Positions 8,780-17,704 of a stretch of DNA of 64,000 nt are shown piece after piece. The position numbers and the translations under genes are program-made. The stretch comes from Bacteroides sp. GM023. Its GTDB lineage: Bacteria > Bacteroidota > Bacteroidia > Bacteroidales > Bacteroidaceae. How positions within the stretch are numbered: the stretch's first letter is position 1; every line of letters begins with the position of its first letter. The stretch covers positions 372,001 through 436,000 of the forward strand of contig NZ_JAAXGE010000002.1 in assembly GCF_014750685.1 (NCBI RefSeq), written 5' to 3'. The notes below the pieces were generated by a model. It was not told the DNA's origin. It saw only the letters and a program-made list of their open reading frames with translations, and ran no database searches.

Positions 8780-10720
8780 TCAATTGCCGTAACCCGGATT
8801 CTGCGTCATTAACGGATTCGTACTCAAATCTTCCGCCCGGAAAACCGTGTAATAGTTCTTTTCGAGGAAAAGACGTTTTCTCTTTTCGGGTACACCGGTT
8901 TCAAAAGTGTACTTACCGCTCTTGATATTATAATACGGACAAAGAGCTGTACCCCGGAAATTCGTCAAACCGCCCCTACTTACATCCAAATGAGCCAAGC
9001 GCCAACGCTTCAAATCCCAGTAACGATGCTTCTCAAAAGCAAGTTCCACTTTCCGTTCATGGCGCACTTTGTCCAGTGTGAGGTTGCCGGCGGTCAATAG
9101 TTTGATACCTGCCCTGCCGCGAATCTCATTCATATCTTTCAAAGCCACATCCAAATGCAGGTTCAATTCCATACAAGCCTCTGCACGATTCAGATAGATT
9201 TCCGCCAGGCGGAAAACAACCCAGGGAGTAGAAGAGCGTTTTGCGTCGATGTCCGTATAATCCGTCAGACTCTCATCCAAAAATTTACGTTGATAAAAGC
9301 CTGTCTTGCTGGCATCGCCCACACTTAATGAACCGCCGTCTTTCCCGGAAGTATTGTAAGTCTGTCCGTCTACTACGACCTTATTCTCCTTATCCGGCTG
9401 GGCAGAAGCTTCGTACTTGGTTCCTATACCCTCCTGTCCGTTGATAACGCCGCGCATCCATTCAATCTTACCACCGCCATATCCTTTATAATCAGCACCG
9501 GGCAGATATACGGAACCTAACAATCGAGGGTCTTTATTCTTAAAGATGTCATACGGGCTGTCGTAGCTGATTGCCTTTCCCCCACTGTCCTTCATCTTCA
9601 GTTTTCCTTCCGTACCGTCGATATATTCAAACTCTTCGACCATTTCCAATACCGGAGACATACCGCATCCCCAGCCATCACCACGATAAGAGAAAGGAAC
9701 ATTCAGCTTATCCCACATATGTCCTTTACCGGCAGCTACGTTATACTGTTTTTGGAATATATATTCGCCATTATCACCATTCACTGCCTTGGAAAAGAGA
9801 TTGTAAAAATTCTGCGCCAGTTCTTCCGGGGCGGTACTTGCCGATTCATACAAGCTATATACACGGGGAACCATCTCATCCAAAATCTTTGATGAAGCAG
9901 TATAACATTCGCTGAAGTAGCGTTCCGCTTCTGTCTCGGGAATATACACATATCCCCTGGAAACAGCTTCGCCCGTCAGAGTCAGTGTCTTGGAATACTT
10001 GGCGATAGTGCCGGCATATAAAGCCGCCCGAGACCACAAAGCGAGTACTGCTCCACGGTTTGCCCGGTATTTGGCATCGCTGCTGCGTACTTCCGGCAGT
10101 GACTCATAGATAGCCTTACATTCATTGATAATAAAATCATAGGTAGCGGCTTCCGTGTCGCGAGCCTGATAAAGAGTCTCCGTATTTCCGGCGGTATATT
10201 CCTGCGGAACTGTCTGCAAAGGAACACCACCGTAGCGTTTCACCAGCCCAAAGTACTGCATGGCACGGATAAAACGGGCTTCCGCTCCGAGCTCTTCTTT
10301 CTCATCCTCACTCAATACGGAAGTCTTTTCGATATTCAGCAGGAAGTTATTCACGATACGGATTTGCTTATAGCGGGTCACCATGTCGTCGTTGAACACA
10401 TAGTCTCCATAAGAATAGGTAGAATTTGACTTATCGAACGCGCTTTCTTTCTGATAACTGGCGGTAGCCTCATCCGAAAGACTGGTCTGATTCGCCAGGT
10501 TCGCTTTCTTACTTCCATACCAGTCATCGTATTCATCCAGTTTCAATCCTGAGTCATACATATCCGCCAATACGGCTGTGATTGCTTTCGGATTTTGCCA
10601 AATCAAATCCGGCGTGTTGACACCACTGGTACTTTCGCGGTTCAGATAATCATCACATCCCGTCCATACGAAGATGGATACTCCGCCTATCAATATATAT
10701 TTCAGATAATTTCTATTCAT
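8780..10720 (-). CDS. SusD/RagB-like surface glycan-binding lipoprotein
   Basis: 646 residues. The lipoprotein signal ends VWTGC (Cys22), followed by DDYLNRES, a standard SusD mature start. Helical TPR segments include GAEARFIRAMQYFGLVKRYG, and the C-terminal SusD region has VVFRLAEIYLNRAEACMELN, then VRHERKVELAFEKHRYWDLK, and ends NPGYGN. It forms the binding lid of the SusC gene 14 bp upstream. It is longer than the usual 500-600 residues, which suggests extra loops around the binding site. Fourth in operon order would be DUF3823; this is third, after GH130 and SusC. Confidence 0.95.
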   Translation of the reverse strand: MNRNYLKYILIGGVSIFVWTGCDDYLNRESTSGVNTPDLIWQNPKAITAVLADMYDSGLKLDEYDDWYGSKKANLANQTSLSDEATASYQKESAFDKSNSTYSYGDYVFNDDMVTRYKQIRIVNNFLLNIEKTSVLSEDEKEELGAEARFIRAMQYFGLVKRYGGVPLQTVPQEYTAGNTETLYQARDTEAATYDFIINECKAIYESLPEVRSSDAKYRANRGAVLALWSRAALYAGTIAKYSKTLTLTGEAVSRGYVYIPETEAERYFSECYTASSKILDEMVPRVYSLYESASTAPEELAQNFYNLFSKAVNGDNGEYIFQKQYNVAAGKGHMWDKLNVPFSYRGDGWGCGMSPVLEMVEEFEYIDGTEGKLKMKDSGGKAISYDSPYDIFKNKDPRLLGSVYLPGADYKGYGGGKIEWMRGVINGQEGIGTKYEASAQPDKENKVVVDGQTYNTSGKDGGSLSVGDASKTGFYQRKFLDESLTDYTDIDAKRSSTPWVVFRLAEIYLNRAEACMELNLHLDVALKDMNEIRGRAGIKLLTAGNLTLDKVRHERKVELAFEKHRYWDLKRWRLAHLDVSRGGLTNFRGTALCPYYNIKSGKYTFETGVPEKRKRLFLEKNYYTVFRAEDLSTNPLMTQNPGYGN

Positions 10721-10734
10721 TGTCTTTACGGGTT

Positions 10735-13700
10735 TTAGAAGGTTACATTTACACCAAAGTTATACGTCTTCATCTGCGGATAATAACGCACTCCGCTAGA
10801 GTTGCTTTCCGGGTCAACATTCTTCATCAGCCCGTCACGCTTGGTGAAAGTCAGCAGATTGTTGCAGTTGATATAGAAGCGCACCCGGTCGATAGCAGCC
10901 TTTTTTGTCAAGGCTTTAGGCAGTGTATATCCCAATTCAAGGGTTTTCAGACGCAGGTAGCTTGCGTTGTGTAATGACCATGAGTTACCGGAGCGGTTGT
11001 CGGCGACACCTGCCACACGTGCGGCGGGCATATATCCCGGAATCCATTTACTATACGGATCGGTCGGGTCTTCCCGGTGCCAACGATCGGTCATGATGGC
11101 TAAACCATTCCCCAAACCTTGCTGGATAAACGGATCCAGAATATCTCCGCTCACATAAATATCATGTCCCGCAGCTCCCTGGAAAAAGACTGTCAGGTCG
11201 AATCCTTTGTATTCTCCGGACATATTCAGGCCGTAGTACATACGGGGCGTAGCACCATGTCCGAGCGGTTGCGTATCGTTATCGTCGATAATGCCGTCGC
11301 CGTTATAATCTTCGAATTTCAAATCACCCGGCATCAGCGAACGGTTACCGTCCTTATCCTGAACCGGTGAGTTCAAAATCTCCTCGAAGGAAGTAAACTG
11401 CCCGATCACTTTCTTTCCCCAACGGATATCTTTGTAACGCCCGTTCGTGTTGTTGCGCCAATCGTCATACATATTGGTAGAAGCCGCCCGTACCACATAA
11501 TCATACTCAATCCGGGTAGTGGAGAAGTTAGCCGACACATTATAATTGAAGTTACCAATCCGGTTCTTATGTCCCACTACAATCTCGAATCCGGTATTGA
11601 TGTCAGAGTTCAGATTTTCCTGCGGCATTGATTCTCCGAAAATAGTAGGCAGCGAGCCTACACGGGTGGCAGGCAAACCGGAACGGTTTCTGCGAAACCA
11701 GTCAAATTCTACGGAAATCAGTCCTCTATGCCAGGACGCTTCAAAGCCGATATTCATAATCTTCGACTCATACCAGGTGAGCCATGGATTTGCCATACCT
11801 ACCGTAGTCATGCCGGAAGTCACTCCGTTGCTACCCATGATATAGCTTCCGTGAGCCGTATATCCATCCAAATATTGGAAAGCATCGAAATCTCCCTCGT
11901 CGCCCACTTTGGCGTATGAAGCGCGGATTTTCAGGTTATCCATATCAGGCAACAGTTTCTTGAAAAAAGCTTCCTCGGAAACACGCCATCCCAAAGAAAC
12001 ACCCGGGAAGAATCCCCAACGATTGCCCGCGCGGAATTTATAAGTCCCGTCATAGCGGAAATTAAATTCCACCAGATAACGGTTGGAGAAATCATAGTTC
12101 ACACGTCCTACCAGTCCGGCATGAGCAGTTTCCTGTGTCTTACCTGAAGCTTCCTGATTCGTTTTATCTCCATAGTCCAAGTCGGGAATCAGCCCGATGG
12201 CAAAATCACGTGTTCCGGTCACCCAGCTCTTTTTATCATTATACATTTCCCACACCAGCATAGCACCGATATTATGCTTCCCGGCGAATGTATTATTATA
12301 GTTCATCGAAAACTGATAGGTCGGTTTATCATAGTTCTCCAGTTTCGATTCCAAATGTGCGGTGTTAACCACTTTCTCTATATACTCCTCATTGGCATAA
12401 TCATATGTATATTCAGAGAGGTCTTTCCGCCACGTTTTCCATTCCTTGTTTGTATAATCGTAGGCAACCAATGCTTTTGCCATTAGTCCTTTTATCCAGG
12501 GAAGTTGCCAGGTGATAGCCAACGAGCTGTTAAACTCACGGCGCAAACGGTCTTCGTAGCCGCTGTCATCCGAAGCGGATACATGCACGGGGTTCGCCAT
12601 ATCGCCTACCGCTCCCCAATAATCCGGGTTATCATTGGCATACATGGAATAAGTAGGGATAGCCATTTGTGCCGAACGGAACAGGTTATCGCCATTGTAA
12701 GGCTTCTTGCGGTTATCAAAGCGGCCGCTCAAACGCAGTTCTACGTTCAGCCCTTTAGCCACTTCCACGCTTAAGTTGGAGCGGACATTGTAGCGCTGGT
12801 AATTCCAGTCGCCCGAACGGATGATACCACCCTGATCCATGTATCCGATGGACATATAATATTTCACCTTCTCCGTACCGCCTGTCAGGCTCAAGTTGTG
12901 CGAAGTTTGTGGAGCCGTGCTGCGCATCGTTTCATTCCACCAGTCTGTGCCTGCCGTACCGTTCCGGTAGGCTTCCAGTTGTTCCCGCGAATAAGCCGAA
13001 GCTCCGCGCCATGGATTAGCGTTGTGGATTGCTTCATTATAGAGTGAAGCATATTCATAAGCATTCATCATTTCCGGATAACGGGTTACTTTCTGAAAAC
13101 CCACATAGCCGTTATAATCTATCTTTACTTTCTGTTCCGTTCCTTTTTTGGTAGTAACCAGCAGAACACCGTTGGAGCCTTTGAAACCGTAGACGGCTGC
13201 GGCGGCATCTTTCAGGATAGAGATGGATTCAATGTCGTTCGGATCGAGTTGGGTATAATCACGCTCGATACCGTCTACAATCACCAGCATGCTTCCATAT
13301 CCGCGAATATCGACGGAAGCTCCGTCATCACCGGGGCTACCGCTACGCTGTACGGCACGCAAGCCCGGTAAACGTCCGGCAAGCATATTCGTCACACTGG
13401 GGGCTTTTACTTCCATCAGCTTATCCGAGGAAATGGCAGCTACCGAACCGGTCACAGAAGCCTTCTTCTGAATGCCGTAGCCTACCACCACTACTTCGTC
13501 CAGTGTTTCCGTATCTTCCTGCAAGGTCACTTTCAGGCCGGACTGTCCGTTCACTTTTACTTCAGTAGTTTTATATCCGATATAGGAAATCTGCAATACT
13601 CCGTTAGCGGGAACCGACAGGGTGAACTTGCCGTCCACATCGGTAATCGTGCCTACTCCGGCAGCACCTTTCAGTTGTACAGAAGCCCCGATCACCGGCT

Positions 13701-13902
13701 CTCCGCCGGCATCGGCAACCACACCTTTCACCGAAATATTCCGAACTGTCTGTTCGATAGCTGATATCGAAAGGCTATCTGCATATACCGTAAACGGTAC
13801 GCACAGGAAAGTCCCCGCCATTAAAGCTGAAACAGTAGCTATCTTCAGCCTGTCGTTTAACGACTTCGAGACAACCGTGTTCATTTTACAAGCATGTTTC
13901 AT
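10735..13902 (-). CDS. SusC/RagA-like TonB-dependent outer-membrane transporter
   Basis: 1055 residues with a long N-region before the signal core (cleavage near VYADS, about residue 41). A carboxypeptidase-regulatory-like domain covers about 55-128, followed by DEVVVVGYGIQKK (135-147), a plug (KAPSVTNMLAGRLPGLRAVQ onward) and a barrel ending GVNVTF. It imports the oligosaccharide handled by this PUL. Its ATG is only 8 bp after the stop of the lipoprotein GH130 gene, so enzyme and transporter are translated from one mRNA, an unusually tight link. An EF-hand-like DYNGDGIIDDND stretch in the barrel is common in SusC proteins. Confidence 0.96.
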   Translation of the reverse strand: MKHACKMNTVVSKSLNDRLKIATVSALMAGTFLCVPFTVYADSLSISAIEQTVRNISVKGVVADAGGEPVIGASVQLKGAAGVGTITDVDGKFTLSVPANGVLQISYIGYKTTEVKVNGQSGLKVTLQEDTETLDEVVVVGYGIQKKASVTGSVAAISSDKLMEVKAPSVTNMLAGRLPGLRAVQRSGSPGDDGASVDIRGYGSMLVIVDGIERDYTQLDPNDIESISILKDAAAAVYGFKGSNGVLLVTTKKGTEQKVKIDYNGYVGFQKVTRYPEMMNAYEYASLYNEAIHNANPWRGASAYSREQLEAYRNGTAGTDWWNETMRSTAPQTSHNLSLTGGTEKVKYYMSIGYMDQGGIIRSGDWNYQRYNVRSNLSVEVAKGLNVELRLSGRFDNRKKPYNGDNLFRSAQMAIPTYSMYANDNPDYWGAVGDMANPVHVSASDDSGYEDRLRREFNSSLAITWQLPWIKGLMAKALVAYDYTNKEWKTWRKDLSEYTYDYANEEYIEKVVNTAHLESKLENYDKPTYQFSMNYNNTFAGKHNIGAMLVWEMYNDKKSWVTGTRDFAIGLIPDLDYGDKTNQEASGKTQETAHAGLVGRVNYDFSNRYLVEFNFRYDGTYKFRAGNRWGFFPGVSLGWRVSEEAFFKKLLPDMDNLKIRASYAKVGDEGDFDAFQYLDGYTAHGSYIMGSNGVTSGMTTVGMANPWLTWYESKIMNIGFEASWHRGLISVEFDWFRRNRSGLPATRVGSLPTIFGESMPQENLNSDINTGFEIVVGHKNRIGNFNYNVSANFSTTRIEYDYVVRAASTNMYDDWRNNTNGRYKDIRWGKKVIGQFTSFEEILNSPVQDKDGNRSLMPGDLKFEDYNGDGIIDDNDTQPLGHGATPRMYYGLNMSGEYKGFDLTVFFQGAAGHDIYVSGDILDPFIQQGLGNGLAIMTDRWHREDPTDPYSKWIPGYMPAARVAGVADNRSGNSWSLHNASYLRLKTLELGYTLPKALTKKAAIDRVRFYINCNNLLTFTKRDGLMKNVDPESNSSGVRYYPQMKTYNFGVNVTF

Positions 13903-13910
13903 AGATTAAA

Positions 13911-15071
13911 TTAGTTATGTGTTTTAAGTTTCGAATCTATATTATCATCACATATCGCCACTGCAACCTGCGAATCGGCACAGCCATAGTAGAGATATAA
14001 TTTGTTTTTAAAGTAAGCAAGCCCTTCGAGAAATACGGTTCCGTCCTTGTACTGACCGCTCTTTTCAAAAGCGGCTTCGGGCACAAAGAATGGTTTGTCC
14101 AGGCGGGCAAGCACTTTATAAGGATCCTTGGCATCAAACAGGAACTGTCCTGCACAATAAGCGCCTGCCGGATATGCCGGATCTCTTTCTTCCTTATATC
14201 CGTTCTTGCCATTATATAGCAATACAATACCGTTCGCTGTCTTTATAGCAGGTGGGCCGCATTCCGTCAGGCGGCTGTCGAAATATCCGCTGCGGGGCTT
14301 GGCTATTTCCCTGAGTTCGTTGTTCTCGTTCAGTACCGGAGTCCAGTCGGTCAGGTTATCGGAAGTAGCCGCACATACGGCATTTTCGCCCCAGTACATA
14401 AAGTATTTGCCATTCACTTTCTCAATGACCAGCCTGCCGTCTTTCACTCCGGTGACAAGAGAAGCCGACTTGCTTGCTATATTGGCAAAACGTCCGTTGT
14501 ATGCTTTCGCAAAAGCGAGTCCGTGTTTTGTCCAGTTCTTCAAGTCTTTGGAAGTAGCCACCGCGAGACGGGGGAGATTGCGGTTCCAGGCTGTATAAAG
14601 CATTACGTACAATCCGTCTTCCGTCATTGCCACACGCGGGTCTTCACAACCGCCTTCCCATTCTATTTCTTTAAAGTTGTCTTCGGAAGGAAACAATACC
14701 GGTGCATCCGATTTGTTCATCATCACTCCGTCGGTACTTTCCGCATAACCAATGCGGGATGTTCTCTTTCCTATCCCCTGTGCCGAGTTGTCTTCGGCAC
14801 GGTAGAGTACCACAATCTTTCCATCTTTGACCGTTGCCGCCGGATTGAAGGTATCACTCTCCTCCCATCTTACCAACTGTTTGCGCATCGGACATTGAAA
14901 AGTTGTCGGTTGCGGGGAAATCACCGGATTCACCCCTTCCGGACGGACAAAAGGCCCCAGTGTCCATTGTTCACTCTGCTCTTCGGCAGTTACGGATGCC
15001 TGTTTTTGACCGGAGCATCCGACCAGTGTCATCATACTGAATAGATAGATTACAGATCTTAGTGTTATCAT
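13911..15071 (-). CDS. GH130 family beta-mannosidase-like lipoprotein
   Basis: 386 residues; lipoprotein signal with Cys19 (MTLVGCSG). The five-bladed propeller of GH130 is recognisable: FNPAATVKDGKIVVLYRAED (75-94), GGCEDPRV (140-147) holding the catalytic Asp, and YWGENAV about residue 225. GH130 enzymes act on beta-mannosides, either as phosphorylases or as hydrolases. The phosphate-binding His-Arg pair of the phosphorylases, seen as LALHRP in the neighbour at 16502, is replaced by FMYWGE here. This suggests a hydrolase, as described for the beta-1,2-mannosidases BT3780 and BACOVA_03624 (from memory). The exported location also argues against use of phosphate. It is the first gene of a seven-gene operon with its own HTCS-type operator upstream. 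Confidence 0.88.
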   Translation of the reverse strand: MITLRSVIYLFSMMTLVGCSGQKQASVTAEEQSEQWTLGPFVRPEGVNPVISPQPTTFQCPMRKQLVRWEESDTFNPAATVKDGKIVVLYRAEDNSAQGIGKRTSRIGYAESTDGVMMNKSDAPVLFPSEDNFKEIEWEGGCEDPRVAMTEDGLYVMLYTAWNRNLPRLAVATSKDLKNWTKHGLAFAKAYNGRFANIASKSASLVTGVKDGRLVIEKVNGKYFMYWGENAVCAATSDNLTDWTPVLNENNELREIAKPRSGYFDSRLTECGPPAIKTANGIVLLYNGKNGYKEERDPAYPAGAYCAGQFLFDAKDPYKVLARLDKPFFVPEAAFEKSGQYKDGTVFLEGLAYFKNKLYLYYGCADSQVAVAICDDNIDSKLKTHN

Positions 15072-15120
15072 ACGTCGTTTTTTAGTTTTTCAAATCAGTC
15101 GTTCATCGTTTTTCTGACGG

Positions 15121-15191
15121 CAAAACTACCGTAGCCCCGCAAAAATAGAGTGTACTATATTCTCAAAAGGGTATATAGGTGCTGTACAACA
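15121..15191 (-). promoter_or_regulatory. Promoter and probable HTCS operator of the GH130-SusC-SusD operon (copy 1)
   Basis: On the minus strand a -7 box TAGTTTTG (15128-15121) has no good -33 box at 19-21 bp. Instead a 45-bp element (15147-15191) occupies that area; it begins AGAGTGTACTATATTCTC on the plus strand. The same element, with three mismatches, lies at 17615-17659 at the same distance from another -7 box. Two GTACA cores inside it are 32 bp apart, about three helical turns. This is the layout expected for an activator-dependent promoter. A second TAnnTTTG match (TATTTTTG) is at 15147-15140. Confidence 0.78.
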
Positions 15192-15236
15192 TAATAATTC
15201 ATCCGTTTGCAATGACGACTTAATGATTTTGGAATA

Positions 15237-16484
15237 TTAGTGAACCGTTTGATTCTGTTTAATGATGTTCTGAGCCAGCGGGTAGGCTATCAACTGCAAA
15301 GCTCCTACCAATATCAACGCATATTTCAAAGCAAAATCCTGTGATACGGCAAAGGCAAGTACCATAAAAAGGATGAGTCCGAAAGCACGTCCCAGAAACA
15401 ATCCGAATTCGTGGCTTAAAATATAGGTGTATTCATTTCTTTTCTCGATTTTAACTACTGCGTCGATGGTCTGCATCATAATAGGATAATAAGGCAAGTC
15501 AAACAAGGGCTGAAAGATCACCTTACAGAGGACAAAGATAATCACTCCGGTGGCTGAAAACAAGACTCCGTTGAACAGAGTACCGGTAAAAAAGACAAGT
15601 AACCCGGCAATAAATATCTTCGGACGGTCTTCGGGTCTGGCAATACGTCCCAGTACATAGACCAGGATAGCCGTCAGTGTACCACTAATTCCCTGTATCA
15701 GACCTAATACACCTTCATCGCCTACCAATTTTAAAACCAGGATGGCAGGAGCAGTCACCAAAAATCCCTGTACCATTCCTTTCAAAGAAGCCAGTAACAG
15801 CATTTTCTTCCAAAGTGTACAAAAACGGAAGTACAGAAAGCTCTTCTGCACCGGATTGGCAAACTTGCCGCGCCACAAAACTGCTACGGCAAACAGAGTC
15901 ACTATAATGACTCCGACCGTCACCAAACGGTAAGCTCCGTTTATGTCAATCAGGCATCCCATGATTTCTTTGCCGTCTATCTGACTGATAAAGGCACCAA
16001 TCAGTAAAGGCACAGTTATCGAGGTGATGGAGAAAAAGAAAGATTCCAGTCCGAAGAAATAGTTCCGGCTGTCATCGGTCGTATTGTTAAGAGTCAGCAG
16101 ATAACGGTTAGTCCAAAAGAAGCCTGATGCAGCCCCGAGTACAAAACCGGCTATGCCCAATTCCACAAAGCCCAGCGACTTTACCAGCATCATGGCAAAC
16201 ATCGACAGTCCGCTCACTAATATTCCACCTGCATACAATATCTTCACGCTGACATGCCGCAACAGGAAGCCATTGACAAACGAGGTTGCTATGATACCGA
16301 TATACATGAAAAGCTGATAGAAAGCTACGGAAACAGGCTCGCTCGTGTGACGCATCACATAAGCGCCTACAAATATCTCCACCACAGGAAGTACGAACGC
16401 ATAGAGCAGGTTAGTCATCAACAGTACACGTACATTAGGCGTCTGTTGCCTGAAGAATTGATATTCTCTTTTAAGTTTATTCAT
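15237..16484 (-). CDS. Major facilitator superfamily sugar transporter
   Basis: 415 residues with about 12 hydrophobic helices and short loops, for example LLMTNLLYAFVLPVVEIFVG near 20-40 and FVELGIAGFVLGAASGFFW near 110-130. The N-terminus is cytoplasmic and basic, and no signal peptide is cleaved. MFS permeases move mono- or disaccharides across the inner membrane by proton symport. It lies 17 bp after the cytoplasmic GH130 gene. Together they suggest uptake of a short mannoside followed by phosphorolysis to mannose 1-phosphate. From memory, the N-glycan locus around BT1033 has a similar GH130/MFS pairing. A separate promoter follows this gene, so it ends the first transcript of the PUL. 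Confidence 0.9.
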   Translation of the reverse strand: MNKLKREYQFFRQQTPNVRVLLMTNLLYAFVLPVVEIFVGAYVMRHTSEPVSVAFYQLFMYIGIIATSFVNGFLLRHVSVKILYAGGILVSGLSMFAMMLVKSLGFVELGIAGFVLGAASGFFWTNRYLLTLNNTTDDSRNYFFGLESFFFSITSITVPLLIGAFISQIDGKEIMGCLIDINGAYRLVTVGVIIVTLFAVAVLWRGKFANPVQKSFLYFRFCTLWKKMLLLASLKGMVQGFLVTAPAILVLKLVGDEGVLGLIQGISGTLTAILVYVLGRIARPEDRPKIFIAGLLVFFTGTLFNGVLFSATGVIIFVLCKVIFQPLFDLPYYPIMMQTIDAVVKIEKRNEYTYILSHEFGLFLGRAFGLILFMVLAFAVSQDFALKYALILVGALQLIAYPLAQNIIKQNQTVH

Positions 16485-16501
16485 TCTCTACCTTATATAT
16501 G

Positions 16502-17548
16502 TCATGACTTTAATGAACGAAGAATTTCTTCAATAGATAACTTCGCTCCACAGATTACTTCATCACTTGCACCATAGTAAATAGTCACTGTATCTCCCTC
16601 TACCAAATGACCGTTAGTGAAGACTACATTCCCGAAGAATCCTGTTTGTTCGTAAGGAACGACCGGTTCCATAATTGGGTCTTTGCTTCGGGCAATAACC
16701 TTTGAAGGATCTTCCAAATCAAGCAGGAGAGCTCCCAGGCAATAACGGTTTTGATGATCAGCACCGTGATAAATTTCCAGCCACCCTTCTTCTGTGCGGA
16801 TAGGTGCGGCTCCCGCACCCACCCGGGCACAGTCCCAGCTATCAGGACGGGTGGTCGCAATACAACGGTGGTTACCCCAATGCAAGCGGTCGGGAGATTC
16901 GGCAAGCCAAATATAATTACCGCCCAGTTCGGGACTGCTCGGACGATGCAGGGCAAGGTGTTTTCCGTTTATTGTCTCTTCAAACAAGGCACAGTCCTTA
17001 TTATGAGGGGGGAAAATCATACCATGACGAGTATAGTTTTTCCAGTCATGGGTATGAATCAGTCCTACGCCGACAGCAACAGAAGAGACTTCCGTAAATG
17101 TCAGGTAATAGCCGTCGGCAGTAGTGGCTACCCGGCAGTCTTCGATGCCGAAGGCTTCCAAAGCTCCCTTGCCGAAAATAGGCGGATAATCCAGTTCTTC
17201 TTTAAAATGAATGCCGTCTTCGCTCGATACCAGTCGAAGATAAGACATAGTGGTCAGATAATTCTGCCCTGCATACCCGATCACACGAGGGTCGGAAGCA
17301 TCCAGTTTCGGATCATTCTCATCGAAAGAGAGTACTTCTATCTTCCCTTCCTTATTATATACAGGAAAGCTAATCACTCCCTGTTTCTGCACAGGGCGTT
17401 CGGCCACCCGCAACAATAACCAAATCTTTCCGTCAAAACGGAACACGCCGGGATTCAGGAAACAGGTAATTTCCATTCCTTCTATTCCCGGTTGTAAATC
17501 GGATGGTTTCAGTAACGGGTTCTGATGAAATCGTTTTGCAATATCCAT
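16502..17548 (-). CDS. Cytoplasmic GH130 mannoside phosphorylase-like enzyme
   Basis: 348 residues without signal peptide, so cytoplasmic. GH130 features are FLNPGVFRFDGKIWLLLRVA (30-49), GIEDCRV (134-140) with the proposed catalytic Asp137, and HNKDCALFEETINGKHLALH followed by RP (182-203). The NKD and His-Arg residues correspond to the phosphate-binding set of GH130 phosphorylases, so phosphorolysis to alpha-mannose 1-phosphate is the likely reaction. Linkage (beta-1,2 or beta-1,4) and acceptor cannot be decided. First gene of a two-gene unit with the MFS transporter and divergent from the HTCS. Its start overlaps an upstream extension of the HTCS reading frame, one reason for placing the HTCS start at 17705. 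Confidence 0.88.
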   Translation of the reverse strand: MDIAKRFHQNPLLKPSDLQPGIEGMEITCFLNPGVFRFDGKIWLLLRVAERPVQKQGVISFPVYNKEGKIEVLSFDENDPKLDASDPRVIGYAGQNYLTTMSYLRLVSSEDGIHFKEELDYPPIFGKGALEAFGIEDCRVATTADGYYLTFTEVSSVAVGVGLIHTHDWKNYTRHGMIFPPHNKDCALFEETINGKHLALHRPSSPELGGNYIWLAESPDRLHWGNHRCIATTRPDSWDCARVGAGAAPIRTEEGWLEIYHGADHQNRYCLGALLLDLEDPSKVIARSKDPIMEPVVPYEQTGFFGNVVFTNGHLVEGDTVTIYYGASDEVICGAKLSIEEILRSLKS

Positions 17549-17588
17549 TTTCAGATTATTAAATATGTGTTGTTTTTATTTCTCGTGG

Positions 17589-17659
17589 CAAAGCTACCCC
17601 ACGCCTCAACGGAAAGAGTGTACTATATTCTCAAAAGGGTATACAGGTGTTGTACAGCA
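17589..17659 (-). promoter_or_regulatory. Promoter and probable HTCS operator of the GH130-MFS operon (copy 2)
   Basis: The -7 box TAGCTTTG (minus strand, 17596-17589) and the 45-bp element at 17615-17659 align without gaps to copy 1 at 15121-15191, offset 2468 bp; similarity spans about 73 bp (15119-15191 and 17587-17659). Outside the element, the -7 box and the GCAAA/CTACC context are also kept. It lies 41 bp upstream of the GH130 start and next to the HTCS promoter on the other strand. Confidence 0.78.
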
Positions 17660-17665
17660 TATTTT

Positions 17666-17673
17666 TATCTTTG
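17666..17673 (+). promoter_or_regulatory. -7 box of the HTCS gene
   Basis: TATCTTTG fits TAnnTTTG and lies 32 bp before the ATG at 17705. It directly abuts the operator element, so binding of the HTCS there could also affect its own expression. An identical octamer at 17693-17700 is too close to the start codon to serve as a promoter. Confidence 0.55.
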
Positions 17674-17704
17674 TTTTCTTATTTTTCCTCTCTATCTTTG
17701 CGAT

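Noticed and set aside
17525..17704. N-terminal extension of the HTCS
   Set aside because: It overlaps the GH130 start and covers the operator and -7 boxes. A signal peptide begins at the ATG at 17705, so the extension is not coding.
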